Assembly: GCA_027451565.1 (NCBI GenBank)
Contig: DAIDJC010000208.1
Location: 1 to 5,637 of the forward strand
DNA: 5,637 nucleotides
From: Limisphaerales bacterium
Lineage (GTDB): Bacteria > Verrucomicrobiota > Verrucomicrobiia > Limisphaerales > UBA11358
Direction: 5' to 3'
Shown here: positions 1 to 5,637 of the stretch, one piece after another
Position numbering within the stretch: position 1 is the stretch's first letter
Layout: every line of letters starts with the position of its first letter
Notes under the pieces: model-generated
The model's database searches: none
Seen by the model: the letters and a program-made list of their open reading frames with translations, nothing else
Told to the model about the DNA's origin: nothing
Position numbers and translations under genes: made by a program

Positions 1-755
1 TCTCCGGATAAATAATGCGTTTCCGCAATTTCAACCTGAGTTTGAAGAACCAGGTTTCGATAATAACCAATCTGATCACCCTTTAATGATAACGCCGCAG
101 TCATTACGCTGTAAAACTTGCCCAAAGCCAGCTCGTTCAGCCCCATTCTGCGAAAAATCTGGCCTTGTTTTAAAAGGACCTCAGGCACTTTTAAATCCGT
201 GGGCCATTTTTCAATAAATTGACCATAAATGGACTGGGCTCTGGACAGGTCGTTTTCATTGGCTACCACGCCTGCCAGTTGGTAGAGAGCCTCCTTTTGA
301 ATAGGCTCGGGAATGTTCGCAGCCAATAAATCCACAAACATGGCCTCGGCTTTCTCGGGTTCCTCTGAATTGGCACAGTAGATGGCCAATTCCAGCTTTG
401 CATTGGCAACGTTACTGGAAACCATGGCATCGGGCTGTCCATTGGAAACACCTGGTTCATTGGTGTTTTCAAGGGCTGCATTCGAGTTACTATTGGATGC
501 CACAACGTTAAAGTCAGCCGTTATGTTGGTGTCGTCTGGCGGAGCCGACCAAGTGGATTGAGAGATTGAATTGGAGCTTGAATGGGCAACGGCGGGGACA
601 CCTCCAATGACATTTGTCTGAGCTTGGACCGATGGGGCGAGCGACAGGAGAAGGCCCAGTAAAAAACCCAGGACGCATGCTCCATGGAAACGAACAGTCG
701 CCGCGAGTTTATCCCGGTGGCTGGCGGCGGGTGCAGTGGTTAAAGACCCATTCAT
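1..755 (-). CDS. Exported TPR-like repeat protein, 3' end beyond the left edge
   Basis: The frame is open from the ATG at 755-753 to position 1, giving 251 visible residues and no stop, so the C-terminus lies outside the window. Residues 25-45 are a hydrophobic signal peptide ending in VQA, with likely cleavage before Gln46. Residues 47-115 are low-complexity and rich in Asn, Ser and Pro, probably a flexible linker. From about residue 117 to the edge the sequence is amphipathic helix pairs with the alternating small/large residues typical of tetratricopeptide repeats (for example the AEAMFVDLL, AQSIYGQFIEKWP and LALGKFYSVM segments). This predicts a periplasmic or outer-membrane-associated scaffold, similar in style to BamD/YbgF-type TPR proteins; the partner is unknown. 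The start is supported by an ATGA overlap with the upstream gene, implying translational coupling. The visible coding region is more AT-rich than the genes to its right. Export and the repeat fold are fairly safe; the function is not known. Confidence 0.8.
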   Translation of the reverse strand, partial: MNGSLTTAPAASHRDKLAATVRFHGACVLGFLLGLLLSLAPSVQAQTNVIGGVPAVAHSSSNSISQSTWSAPPDDTNITADFNVVASNSNSNAALENTNEPGVSNGQPDAMVSSNVANAKLELAIYCANSEEPEKAEAMFVDLLAANIPEPIQKEALYQLAGVVANENDLSRAQSIYGQFIEKWPTDLKVPEVLLKQGQIFRRMGLNELALGKFYSVMTAALSLKGDQIGYYRNLVLQTQVEIAETHYLSG

Positions 756-1357
756 TGCACGCGGTAATTGGCCCGGCTTTCCGGACCGGGATTTACCGGT
801 GGAGGAGTTGGGGGAGCGTATGGCATGCCTGCGGGGACAAATACCACCGCTCCGGGTTGGCCCACCGTATTGGTATTGGCGCCATTGGGACCTGGACTCA
901 AATATTGAGCAATCATTTGCGGGGTAACTGTCAGCAAGTCGCTTGCCGATGTATCGGGCATGTCAAATTTAATTGGGGTGGAAGGAATATCACTTGATGC
1001 AGAGAGATGGAGGTCTCCCGAGGATGGCACAACCGGAGGAGGGGGGGGACGGACAATGATGGGTGTGGAATCGTCATTCGATTGGCGAGGCGCGGACACT
1101 TTGTAAGGGTTGGCATTGGTTCCAGCGCTGGCAGGAGCCTGATTGGTGGCGAGCATTGCACGCGCAGCCAAATCCGCCTCAAATTTGGTATATTCAAAAA
1201 TATACCTGGAATCCTGCCAGATTCGCAGCGGAGGCGGGCCCACCACAGCCAGGTAGGGCATGGAGGCGTTGAACCCAGTTGCCGCCTCAACCACCAAGGC
1301 AAAAAACAACCAAGCTCCCACCCGCAGTCTTGGACTGATTTTCCAATCGTTTCGCAT
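752..1357 (-). CDS. Small exported proline-rich protein of unknown function
   Basis: The 201-residue protein begins at ATG 1357-1355, with GGAG at 1370-1367 nine bases upstream. A basic N-terminus is followed by a hydrophobic stretch at residues about 13-30, a likely signal peptide or anchor. Residues 33-46 hold a MPYLAVVGPPPLRIW segment. Residues 50-72 look helical. The rest is mostly disordered: Asn/Ser/Thr-rich stretches, a five-proline run (104-108) and a proline-rich tail (181-191). Two less disordered islands remain, around residues 141-153 (LLTVTPQMIAQYL) and 169-180. I do not recognise a named family. From memory, similar short proteins with a PPPLR motif and a TPQM-x-x-x-Y/F segment occur in Verrucomicrobiota, often beside other secreted proteins; that is recall, not a search result. 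It is first in an operon with the TPR protein, so the two probably act together in the envelope. It contains no recognisable catalytic motif. Confidence 0.72.
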   Translation of the reverse strand: MRNDWKISPRLRVGAWLFFALVVEAATGFNASMPYLAVVGPPPLRIWQDSRYIFEYTKFEADLAARAMLATNQAPASAGTNANPYKVSAPRQSNDDSTPIIVRPPPPPVVPSSGDLHLSASSDIPSTPIKFDMPDTSASDLLTVTPQMIAQYLSPGPNGANTNTVGQPGAVVFVPAGMPYAPPTPPPVNPGPESRANYRVQ

Positions 1358-1366
1358 TTTAATCCA

Positions 1367-1370
1367 CTCC
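1367..1370 (-). promoter_or_regulatory. Ribosome binding site of the 201-residue exported protein
   Basis: GGAG on the minus strand lies nine bases before the ATG at 1357-1355. It supports that start over other in-frame choices. Confidence 0.5.
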
Positions 1371-1387
1371 GCTCATAGAACCCGGCC

Positions 1388-1416
1388 ATGCTATGACGGG
1401 AAACCCCACATGCCAA
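1388..1416 (-). promoter_or_regulatory. Predicted sigma70-type promoter of the minus-strand operon
   Basis: Read on the minus strand, a TTGGCA -35 element (1416-1411; five of six consensus bases) is separated by exactly 17 bases from a TAGCAT -10 element (1393-1388; four of six). Transcription would start near 1381. That leaves a leader of roughly 25 bases carrying the GGAG ribosome binding site of the 201-residue protein. A broken dyad (CCCG..CAT..ATG.CGGG, 1381-1400) overlaps the -10 and could be an operator or chance. Prediction by eye only. Confidence 0.5.
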
Positions 1417-1615
1417 CCCATGGCTGCCGCAGCATTGGGTCCCGTGGTGCCTGTTTTCAATCAGGTTGGGTTACGCCCATCTTTTAAATCGGCAATTTTT
1501 GCCACATCTTGAGGCCAAATGCGGGTGATTTGACTCGAAAATGGTTTCCAAAGAGGGTGGGACAATGAAAAATGTCGTTTGTTTTGTGGATTTTAGCCAA
1601 AAACCCGCTAAAGTT

Positions 1616-1620
1616 AGGAG
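1616..1620 (+). promoter_or_regulatory. Shine-Dalgarno sequence set for ATG 1626, not for the HDOD start
   Basis: AGGAG lies five bases before ATG 1626, ideal spacing, but 19 bases before the TTG at 1640 where the HDOD frame opens. The HDOD frame is closed by TGA at 1634-1636, so the gene cannot begin at ATG 1626. The best ribosome site therefore serves a five-codon minicistron whose stop overlaps the HDOD start. Confidence 0.5.
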
Positions 1621-1625
1621 CAAAG

Positions 1626-1643
1626 ATGCCGATTGACGATTGA
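1626..1643 (+). CDS. Possible five-codon leader minicistron (MPIDD)
   Basis: ATG 1626-1628 is followed by four codons and the stop TGA 1641-1643. The stop shares two bases with the TTG at 1640-1642, the first possible start of the HDOD gene. With AGGAG at optimal distance, ribosomes would load here and could re-initiate at the TTG after terminating, making this a translational coupler rather than a functional peptide. The alternative is a chance ATG, with the HDOD gene starting weakly at TTG 1640, GTG 1646 or GTG 1658. A single-base sequencing error between 1626 and 1640 is also possible. Confidence 0.3.
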   Translation: MPIDD

Positions 1644-2554
1644 ACGTGCAAACCGCGGTGGCAGCCAACTTGAATCGCCTCACCCTGGATCAAATCCAAG
1701 CCCGGCTATCTCGTTGTCCCTCACTCCCCTCATTGGGAAGCATCAACAAGAGCCTTCTGGACTTGGTTTTGAATGAGCAGGGGTTTTCCGCCCAAATCGG
1801 GGAGGTGATCCGGCGGGATCCCAGCCTTACTTCCAGGCTGTTGCGGTTGGTCAACTCGGTTTATTATGGTTTGACCTCGCCGGTGACGAGTATTGAGGAC
1901 GCGGTTTTTTATCTTGGCATTCGGCAGATCCGGCAGCTCACACTGGTGACGCCAGTGATAGAGGATTTTCAAAGGCTGACCCTGCAATGCGCCTTTCCCT
2001 GGCGTGAGTTTTGGCAACATTGCATAGGCACGGGGATTTTGACCCATGAAATAGCGACTTTGGCCCAGGTGGTGCCGGAGGACTCGGATTACATTGCAGG
2101 ATTGGTTCATGATGTGGGTAAAATTGTCATGGCATGGGCTTTCCCGGATCATTTCACGGAGATTCACCGTTTGGCATTGGGTGCCACGGAGGATTTGACA
2201 GGGATTGAGGACAGGGTATTGGGAATGAATCACTGCGAATTGGGGGCGGTGTACCTGGAACGCAATGGTCTATCGGACCTGCTGATTCAGACGGTTCGCC
2301 ACCATCATTGCCCTGAAAAGGCAACAGCCCATCGGCAGGTGGTTGCCTCGGTGCAAATTGCCGACCTTTTGATCCGTCATGAGGGGTTGGGTTGCAGCGG
2401 TAATTACCGGCCTGTGAGCAGCGACCAATGTTTTGCCGCTTCCGGGTGGCAGGTACTATTTCCAGGGGCTGGCGAAGCGGAACAATCCATCACCCGGGCG
2501 TCGCTGTCGCGCACATTTGAAATGATGCCTCGCATGCTGGAGGGGTTGGTGTGA
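1640..2554 (+). CDS. HDOD domain signalling protein
   Basis: The 304-residue protein is almost entirely one HDOD domain (an HD-superfamily output domain used as a regulator in bacterial signalling), about residues 20-250. Visible signatures are the helical N-terminal half with RDPSLTSRLLRLVNS (59-73), then YLGIRQIRQL (91-100), WQH (125-127), AGLVHDVGK (153-161), NHCELGA (197-203), HHHCP (221-225) and an ADLL helix (241-244). H127, H157-D158, H198, H222 and D242 sit where HD phosphohydrolases bind metal. Many HDOD proteins are thought to be non-catalytic, so enzyme activity is possible but unproved. There is no signal peptide or membrane helix, so it is cytoplasmic, and no receiver, GGDEF or kinase domain is attached. 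The start is uncertain: TTG 1640 is the most upstream option (in-frame TGA at 1634), and GTG 1646 and GTG 1658 are alternatives, all outside the conserved domain. Its stop overlaps the start of the membrane sensor gene, implying coupled expression and probably joint function. Confidence 0.92.
   Translation: MNVQTAVAANLNRLTLDQIQARLSRCPSLPSLGSINKSLLDLVLNEQGFSAQIGEVIRRDPSLTSRLLRLVNSVYYGLTSPVTSIEDAVFYLGIRQIRQLTLVTPVIEDFQRLTLQCAFPWREFWQHCIGTGILTHEIATLAQVVPEDSDYIAGLVHDVGKIVMAWAFPDHFTEIHRLALGATEDLTGIEDRVLGMNHCELGAVYLERNGLSDLLIQTVRHHHCPEKATAHRQVVASVQIADLLIRHEGLGCSGNYRPVSSDQCFAASGWQVLFPGAGEAEQSITRASLSRTFEMMPRMLEGLV
2539..2545 (+). promoter_or_regulatory. Ribosome binding site of the membrane sensor gene
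   Basis: GGAGGGG inside the end of the HDOD gene lies eight bases before ATG 2554 and five before GTG 2551. The spacing favours ATG 2554, whose A is the last base of the HDOD stop codon, but GTG 2551 (a GTGA overlap) remains possible. Confidence 0.6.
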
Positions 2555-4305
2555 TGACCTTGATGCGCGCACCGGCGCCGGCAGCGGGGATGAGGTCCCG
2601 ATTGATTCTTCTGCGCCTGCTTCTTTTGGGCGCAGCGGTCGCCACCATCGCGGCTGCGCCTGGGTCCCATCCCTTCATCCCTCCTGTGGACAAGGTGGAT
2701 GAGGTGTACAAGGTGCCTCCTTTGGGGGCGGTGATGCTTCAGAATGTGGTCACCCCCGTACCCTTGATCGTGGCCGACCCGGGGGCCACAGCCATCGTGC
2801 GCGGCGCGAGGGGCCAGGCTGTCCCATCCGTTTATCGTTTTTATGGCGGGGTGACCAATGACCTGGCTGCAAGGTTTCACGAGGTATTCACTGCCGAGCG
2901 ATCCCGTTTCACGGCCTTGGTGCAGGATTCTTTTCATGTCCCCGTTCTGGATCATGACCTGATGGCCTCGCCGGATTTTGGCTATTTGCTGACGGCGTTT
3001 AATTTCAGCCATCCCACGTTTCCCATTTCCAACGATCTCGCCATGGAGTGGGCATCCGGCCGGGATGGGTCCCTGGAAGAGAAACGATGGGTGGAGGATT
3101 TGCAGTCCACCATGGGACGATTGATCCAGCCGGACCGCATACCGGCGGGAATGCTCACTGCGGGGCAGGTGCAATTAGTACCCGTGAAAAACCCGCAGGA
3201 ATCCCTGAGCCTGGCCGAAGTGAACGCCCGGGGCAGCGTGGTGGACGCGTCGGCAATCATGACCGCATCCTCGGCACGCAACTGGTTTCGGACGCGCTGC
3301 GCCAGCGTTGATGACCCGATGGTGGCCAGGTCCCTTTCCACTTGGATACAGCCCAATTGCCTGCCGGACACCAACCTTACGACCCTTGCGCGAAATGCGG
3401 CGGTGAATTCCATGGTGGTTTTGGAGAACTATGCACCCGGCCAGATGATTGCCGCCAAGGGTTCGGTGGTGGATGCCCGGGTGCAACTGGCCATCATGGC
3501 ATGGCAACAGAAAATTTCCCCGAATGCGAATGCGTCGGCGCCACTTTGGAAGGACCCGGCGCCTGCGGCGGACCCGGAATTCATGGATGGCCCCGAGCCT
3601 GCACCCCCAGCCACCGATGACGGCGCCGGCCCAATCGTGAGCCAAAAATCCGCGCCAGAAGCGATGCCCCCGCAGCAGACTCGTTCCTTTGCAGCCGGTC
3701 CCGGGCTTTCCTCCACGAACGGGAATGTTGCAGCGGCCCTGAAAACAGGCGCAATCGCCGGGCCGAAAGAAGCGCTGCAACAACGCCTGCAACCCTCCTC
3801 GCTAAGTTCATTGGAACAGCTATTGGCAATTGGTGCGGCAGCAGGTTTCCTCGTGATTCTGGGTATTCGCAAATGGGCCGGGCACGAATCGGGTGGCAGG
3901 CGGGTCCGGCCCTTGACCGAGGCCCGGTTAACTGTGGTGAAGCCGGTCCCGTTGAATCCAGTCCGCGAGAACCGCACCAAGCCGGACCTGCAAACGGAAC
4001 TTGCCCCACAAATCCTCCAGGTACTCAGGCAGGCGTTCATGCAAGAAATGGCGGGGCAGCGGCGCGATTTGCTGGCGGCCCAGCAGGCGGCGGCTGCGGA
4101 GGTCATTGACCTGGTTCATCGAATGGATTCCCTCCAGGTGGCCCTGCAACTCAGGTTGCGCACCTATGAAACCCAAATCCAGCAATTGGAGGCGGAACTC
4201 ACGGCGCGCAGGGAGGAAAACCAACAGCTCATCCGGCTCAAAATCCAGATGATCCGGCACCAGGCGCAATTGGAATCCGACTCGCAGAGGGTGGAATTGA
4301 ACTGA
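2554..4305 (+). CDS. Membrane sensor: 7TMR-HDED-like periplasmic domain, one TM helix, coiled coil
   Basis: The 583-residue protein starts at ATG 2554 (GTG 2551 adds one residue). Residues 15-35 are an N-terminal hydrophobic segment, a signal anchor or a signal peptide ending in AAA. Residues about 44-318 resemble the extracellular domain of 7TM-HD (PgpH/YqfF-type) receptors. The N-terminal part has a VPPLGAV...DPGAT...R..R..AVPSVYR pattern (55-95). The C-terminal part has PN.L.D...T..AR.AA (267-283) then GQMI..KGSVVDA (296-308), which in that family precedes the first membrane helix. A disordered Pro/Ala-rich linker (319-414) follows, then one membrane helix (423-441), a basic stretch and a long coiled coil (about 485-577) rich in Gln, Glu, Leu and Arg. 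The seven-helix bundle and HD domain of PgpH are absent. The only two cysteines, C249 and C269, are both periplasmic. Co-translation with the HDOD gene suggests it signals to that protein. The domain resemblance is by eye; ligand and output are unknown. Confidence 0.82.
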   Translation: MTLMRAPAPAAGMRSRLILLRLLLLGAAVATIAAAPGSHPFIPPVDKVDEVYKVPPLGAVMLQNVVTPVPLIVADPGATAIVRGARGQAVPSVYRFYGGVTNDLAARFHEVFTAERSRFTALVQDSFHVPVLDHDLMASPDFGYLLTAFNFSHPTFPISNDLAMEWASGRDGSLEEKRWVEDLQSTMGRLIQPDRIPAGMLTAGQVQLVPVKNPQESLSLAEVNARGSVVDASAIMTASSARNWFRTRCASVDDPMVARSLSTWIQPNCLPDTNLTTLARNAAVNSMVVLENYAPGQMIAAKGSVVDARVQLAIMAWQQKISPNANASAPLWKDPAPAADPEFMDGPEPAPPATDDGAGPIVSQKSAPEAMPPQQTRSFAAGPGLSSTNGNVAAALKTGAIAGPKEALQQRLQPSSLSSLEQLLAIGAAAGFLVILGIRKWAGHESGGRRVRPLTEARLTVVKPVPLNPVRENRTKPDLQTELAPQILQVLRQAFMQEMAGQRRDLLAAQQAAAAEVIDLVHRMDSLQVALQLRLRTYETQIQQLEAELTARREENQQLIRLKIQMIRHQAQLESDSQRVELN

Positions 4306-4314
4306 TCCAGCCGG

Positions 4315-5637
4315 TCAGGGATAAAATTGCCAACGGGATATTTTTGGCCGGCTTTCCCCTGCCCTTTCCATCCGATCCGCCAGGCGTTGCCGCAAATCCC
4401 CCGTAATTTCCCGCATGGAGCGGTTGCCCGCGTAATGCACCAAGGCTGGGGGATCGGCCCTGCCTGCCAAATTAATGATCTGGGCCGGATCGGCGAAATT
4501 GTTGTAAAGCTGGTAATCTTGGTAAACGGTGGAACCCGAATCCGCGTGAAGATCAGCGTCTGGAGCAAGGGCCACATAGGTCCACTCCGGCGTGCGCAGG
4601 GCGCGGGCGGTTTCCGTCTCGCTGATTTGAATGAACACCTCATTTTTCCATTTCGCACGGGCCTCTGGCTGGTCCAGCAGCGGCATGAAACTGGTGCCCT
4701 GCATGGAATCAGGCACGGGCAGGCCCAGATAATCGAGCAGGGTTGGAGCTATATCCACCAGGCTGACCATTTCGCCCACTTTCATTGCGCGATTAAACCC
4801 CGGGCCCTGGATCAAAAGCGGGACGTGCGTGGAGGCATCGTGGGGGCTGCGCTTGTACTCCGCGTTTCGGGTGCGGAAATGGCAGCCATGGTCGCTCAAG
4901 AATATCACCACCGTGTTTTCCTCCAGGTTTTGCTCCTTCAAAACCTGGAAAAGCCGGCCCATGCAATCGTCTATGCTGCGGCAATCTCCGTAATAATTGG
5001 CCAATTGGAAGGGCCAATCCCCGGGAAACGGGCGCAAATCAGGAGGCACATAAGGATTGCGAAATCGTTCGTCGAAACCTTTTGGCGGCGAGAACCCGTT
5101 CAAATCATTTTGCTGGTGAGGCTCGAGTTGGGACAGGACCAGGAAAAAGGGTTTTTCGTGCTTTTGACGAAGGAAAGCCGTTGCAAGTTGGTTGAGGTAA
5201 TCAGCCCGATAAATGCCGTCAAAGGTCATCGCCTGGCCATTTCCATCCCACAAGGTTCCATTGTAGGCATGGGATGTGAGTTCCAGCTCGTTGGAAGCCT
5301 GCCAGAGGTCCTTGAATCCACCGCGAAATTCCGGCGGCACATAGCCATGGCTGGCCGGGTCTTTGCGTGAATTGGGCGCCAGGTGCCATTTGCCGATGTA
5401 ATTCGTGCTGTATCCGGCTTTCCCCAATTCCGTGGCCAGGGTCACGGCGCCGGGGTTCAAACCCGGTCCCAGTTTCCACACCCCATTACGGGTGGCATAT
5501 TGGCCCGTGAACAGGCAACCCCGCGCCGGCGAGCAAAGAGGTTGATTGGTGTAGGCCTGTTCAAACGCCGTTCCGCGTTTCAACATGGCATCCAGGTTGG
5601 GCGTAAAATCCATTGGATTGCGCCCGTAACCGCAAAT
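4315..5637 (-). CDS. Sulfatase (S1, formylglycine-dependent), N-terminus beyond the right edge
   Basis: The frame is open from 5637 to the stop at 4317-4315, giving 440 visible residues. A Met at 5613 lies inside the conserved TPNLD region and is not the true start: the N-terminal metal-binding Asp pair and any signal peptide lie beyond the window. Numbering from the edge, the active-site signature CSPAR is C35-R39, where the Cys would be converted to formylglycine by a maturation enzyme. Further motifs are GKWHL (82-86), LEPHQQND (171-178), LSDHGCHFRTRNAEYKRSPHD (247-267; D249, H250 and K262 likely in the active site) and a QISE...RALRT stretch (337-349) typical of the C-terminal subdomain. 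The enzyme should hydrolyse a sulfate ester, probably on a sulfated glycan and outside the cytoplasm; the substrate cannot be read from the sequence. The EPHxQND plus CHFRTRNxEYKRSxHD combination marks a sulfatase subgroup I recall from Planctomycetes, Verrucomicrobiota and some Firmicutes. It faces the sensor gene tail to tail with a 9-base gap. Confidence 0.93.
   Translation of the reverse strand: MCGYGRNPMDFTPNLDAMLKRGTAFEQAYTNQPLCSPARGCLFTGQYATRNGVWKLGPGLNPGAVTLATELGKAGYSTNYIGKWHLAPNSRKDPASHGYVPPEFRGGFKDLWQASNELELTSHAYNGTLWDGNGQAMTFDGIYRADYLNQLATAFLRQKHEKPFFLVLSQLEPHQQNDLNGFSPPKGFDERFRNPYVPPDLRPFPGDWPFQLANYYGDCRSIDDCMGRLFQVLKEQNLEENTVVIFLSDHGCHFRTRNAEYKRSPHDASTHVPLLIQGPGFNRAMKVGEMVSLVDIAPTLLDYLGLPVPDSMQGTSFMPLLDQPEARAKWKNEVFIQISETETARALRTPEWTYVALAPDADLHADSGSTVYQDYQLYNNFADPAQIINLAGRADPPALVHYAGNRSMREITGDLRQRLADRMERAGESRPKISRWQFYP

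Larger units (their letters stand above)
1358..1639. other. Divergent intergenic region between the two operons
   Basis: This 282-base stretch separates the minus-strand exported-protein operon from the plus-strand HDOD operon. It holds the minus promoter (1388-1416), a GGCAA-TTT-TTGCC inverted repeat (1491-1503), a TTTAGC/GCTAAA inverted repeat with a 9-base loop (1592-1612), and a Shine-Dalgarno sequence at 1616-1620. The open frames here lack coding character and I see no RNA gene. No convincing plus-strand promoter was found by eye, although the HDOD operon must be transcribed from within it. Confidence 0.6.

Noticed and set aside
1..600. Lower GC content than the rest as a sign of gene transfer
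   Set aside because: The shift is visible but gradual, follows the Asn/Ser/Lys-rich protein content and has no flanking repeats or mobility genes.
1036..1052. G-rich run at about 1036-1052
   Set aside because: It is the complement of proline codons in the poly-proline stretch of the 201-residue protein; coding explains it.
1530..1566. TTGACT (1530-1535) with GACAAT (1561-1566) as a promoter
   Set aside because: The individual elements are fair, but the 25-base spacer is too long for a sigma70 promoter.
1545..1573. Possible plus-strand promoter TTTCCA - 17 bases - AAAAAT
   Set aside because: Both hexamers match consensus at only four of six positions, including the least informative ones. 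Position and spacing fit, but it is no better than chance in AT-rich sequence.
1484..1699. Short minus-strand open frames across the HDOD start and the intergenic region
   Set aside because: There is no ribosome binding site or coding character, and they overlap the HDOD start on the opposite strand.
2404..3174. Open frame of 256 codons on the minus strand
   Set aside because: It is antisense across the end of the HDOD gene and the start of the sensor gene, is rich in His/Arg/Gly in the way of shadow frames and has no recognisable motif.
4327..5370. Long open frame (347 codons) on the plus strand
   Set aside because: It lies antisense within the sulfatase gene, which has clear conserved motifs. 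The antisense translation has no domain signature, so it is a by-product of composition.

Overview
The window looks like chromosomal DNA from a Gram-negative, Planctomycetes-Verrucomicrobia-Chlamydiae type bacterium, most plausibly Verrucomicrobiota of the Pedosphaera/Limisphaera kind. This is inferred from the secreted Asn/Pro/Ser-rich proteins, a TPR protein behind a signal peptide, a formylglycine-type sulfatase and the protein style; no marker gene is present to prove it. Nothing indicates a mobile element, CRISPR array or RNA gene.

Layout. (1) Positions 1-1357, minus strand: a two-gene operon. It encodes a small proline-rich exported protein of unknown function (1357-752) and then, through a 4-base ATGA overlap, an exported TPR-like repeat protein that runs off the left edge. 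A reasonable sigma70-type promoter lies at 1416-1388. (2) Positions 1358-1639: a divergent intergenic region with the minus-strand promoter, two short inverted repeats and an unusual translation start for the next gene. (3) Positions 1640-4305, plus strand: a two-gene operon with overlapping stop and start codons. The first gene encodes a stand-alone HDOD protein. The second encodes a membrane protein whose large periplasmic part resembles the extracellular sensor domain of 7TM-HD (PgpH-type) receptors, followed by a proline/alanine-rich linker, a single transmembrane helix and a cytoplasmic coiled coil. (4) Positions 4315-5637, minus strand: an S1-type sulfatase lacking its N-terminus (cut by the right edge), convergent with the sensor gene and only 9 bases from it.

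The most interesting part is the 1640-4305 operon. In PgpH-type proteins the 7TMR-HDED sensor domain is joined through seven membrane helices to a catalytic HD domain. Here a similar sensor domain has one membrane helix and a coiled coil instead, while an HD-superfamily protein (HDOD) is made from the same transcript. This suggests a split signalling system, with sensor and HD-type partner on separate chains. That is a hypothesis from domain resemblance and gene order, not a demonstrated function.
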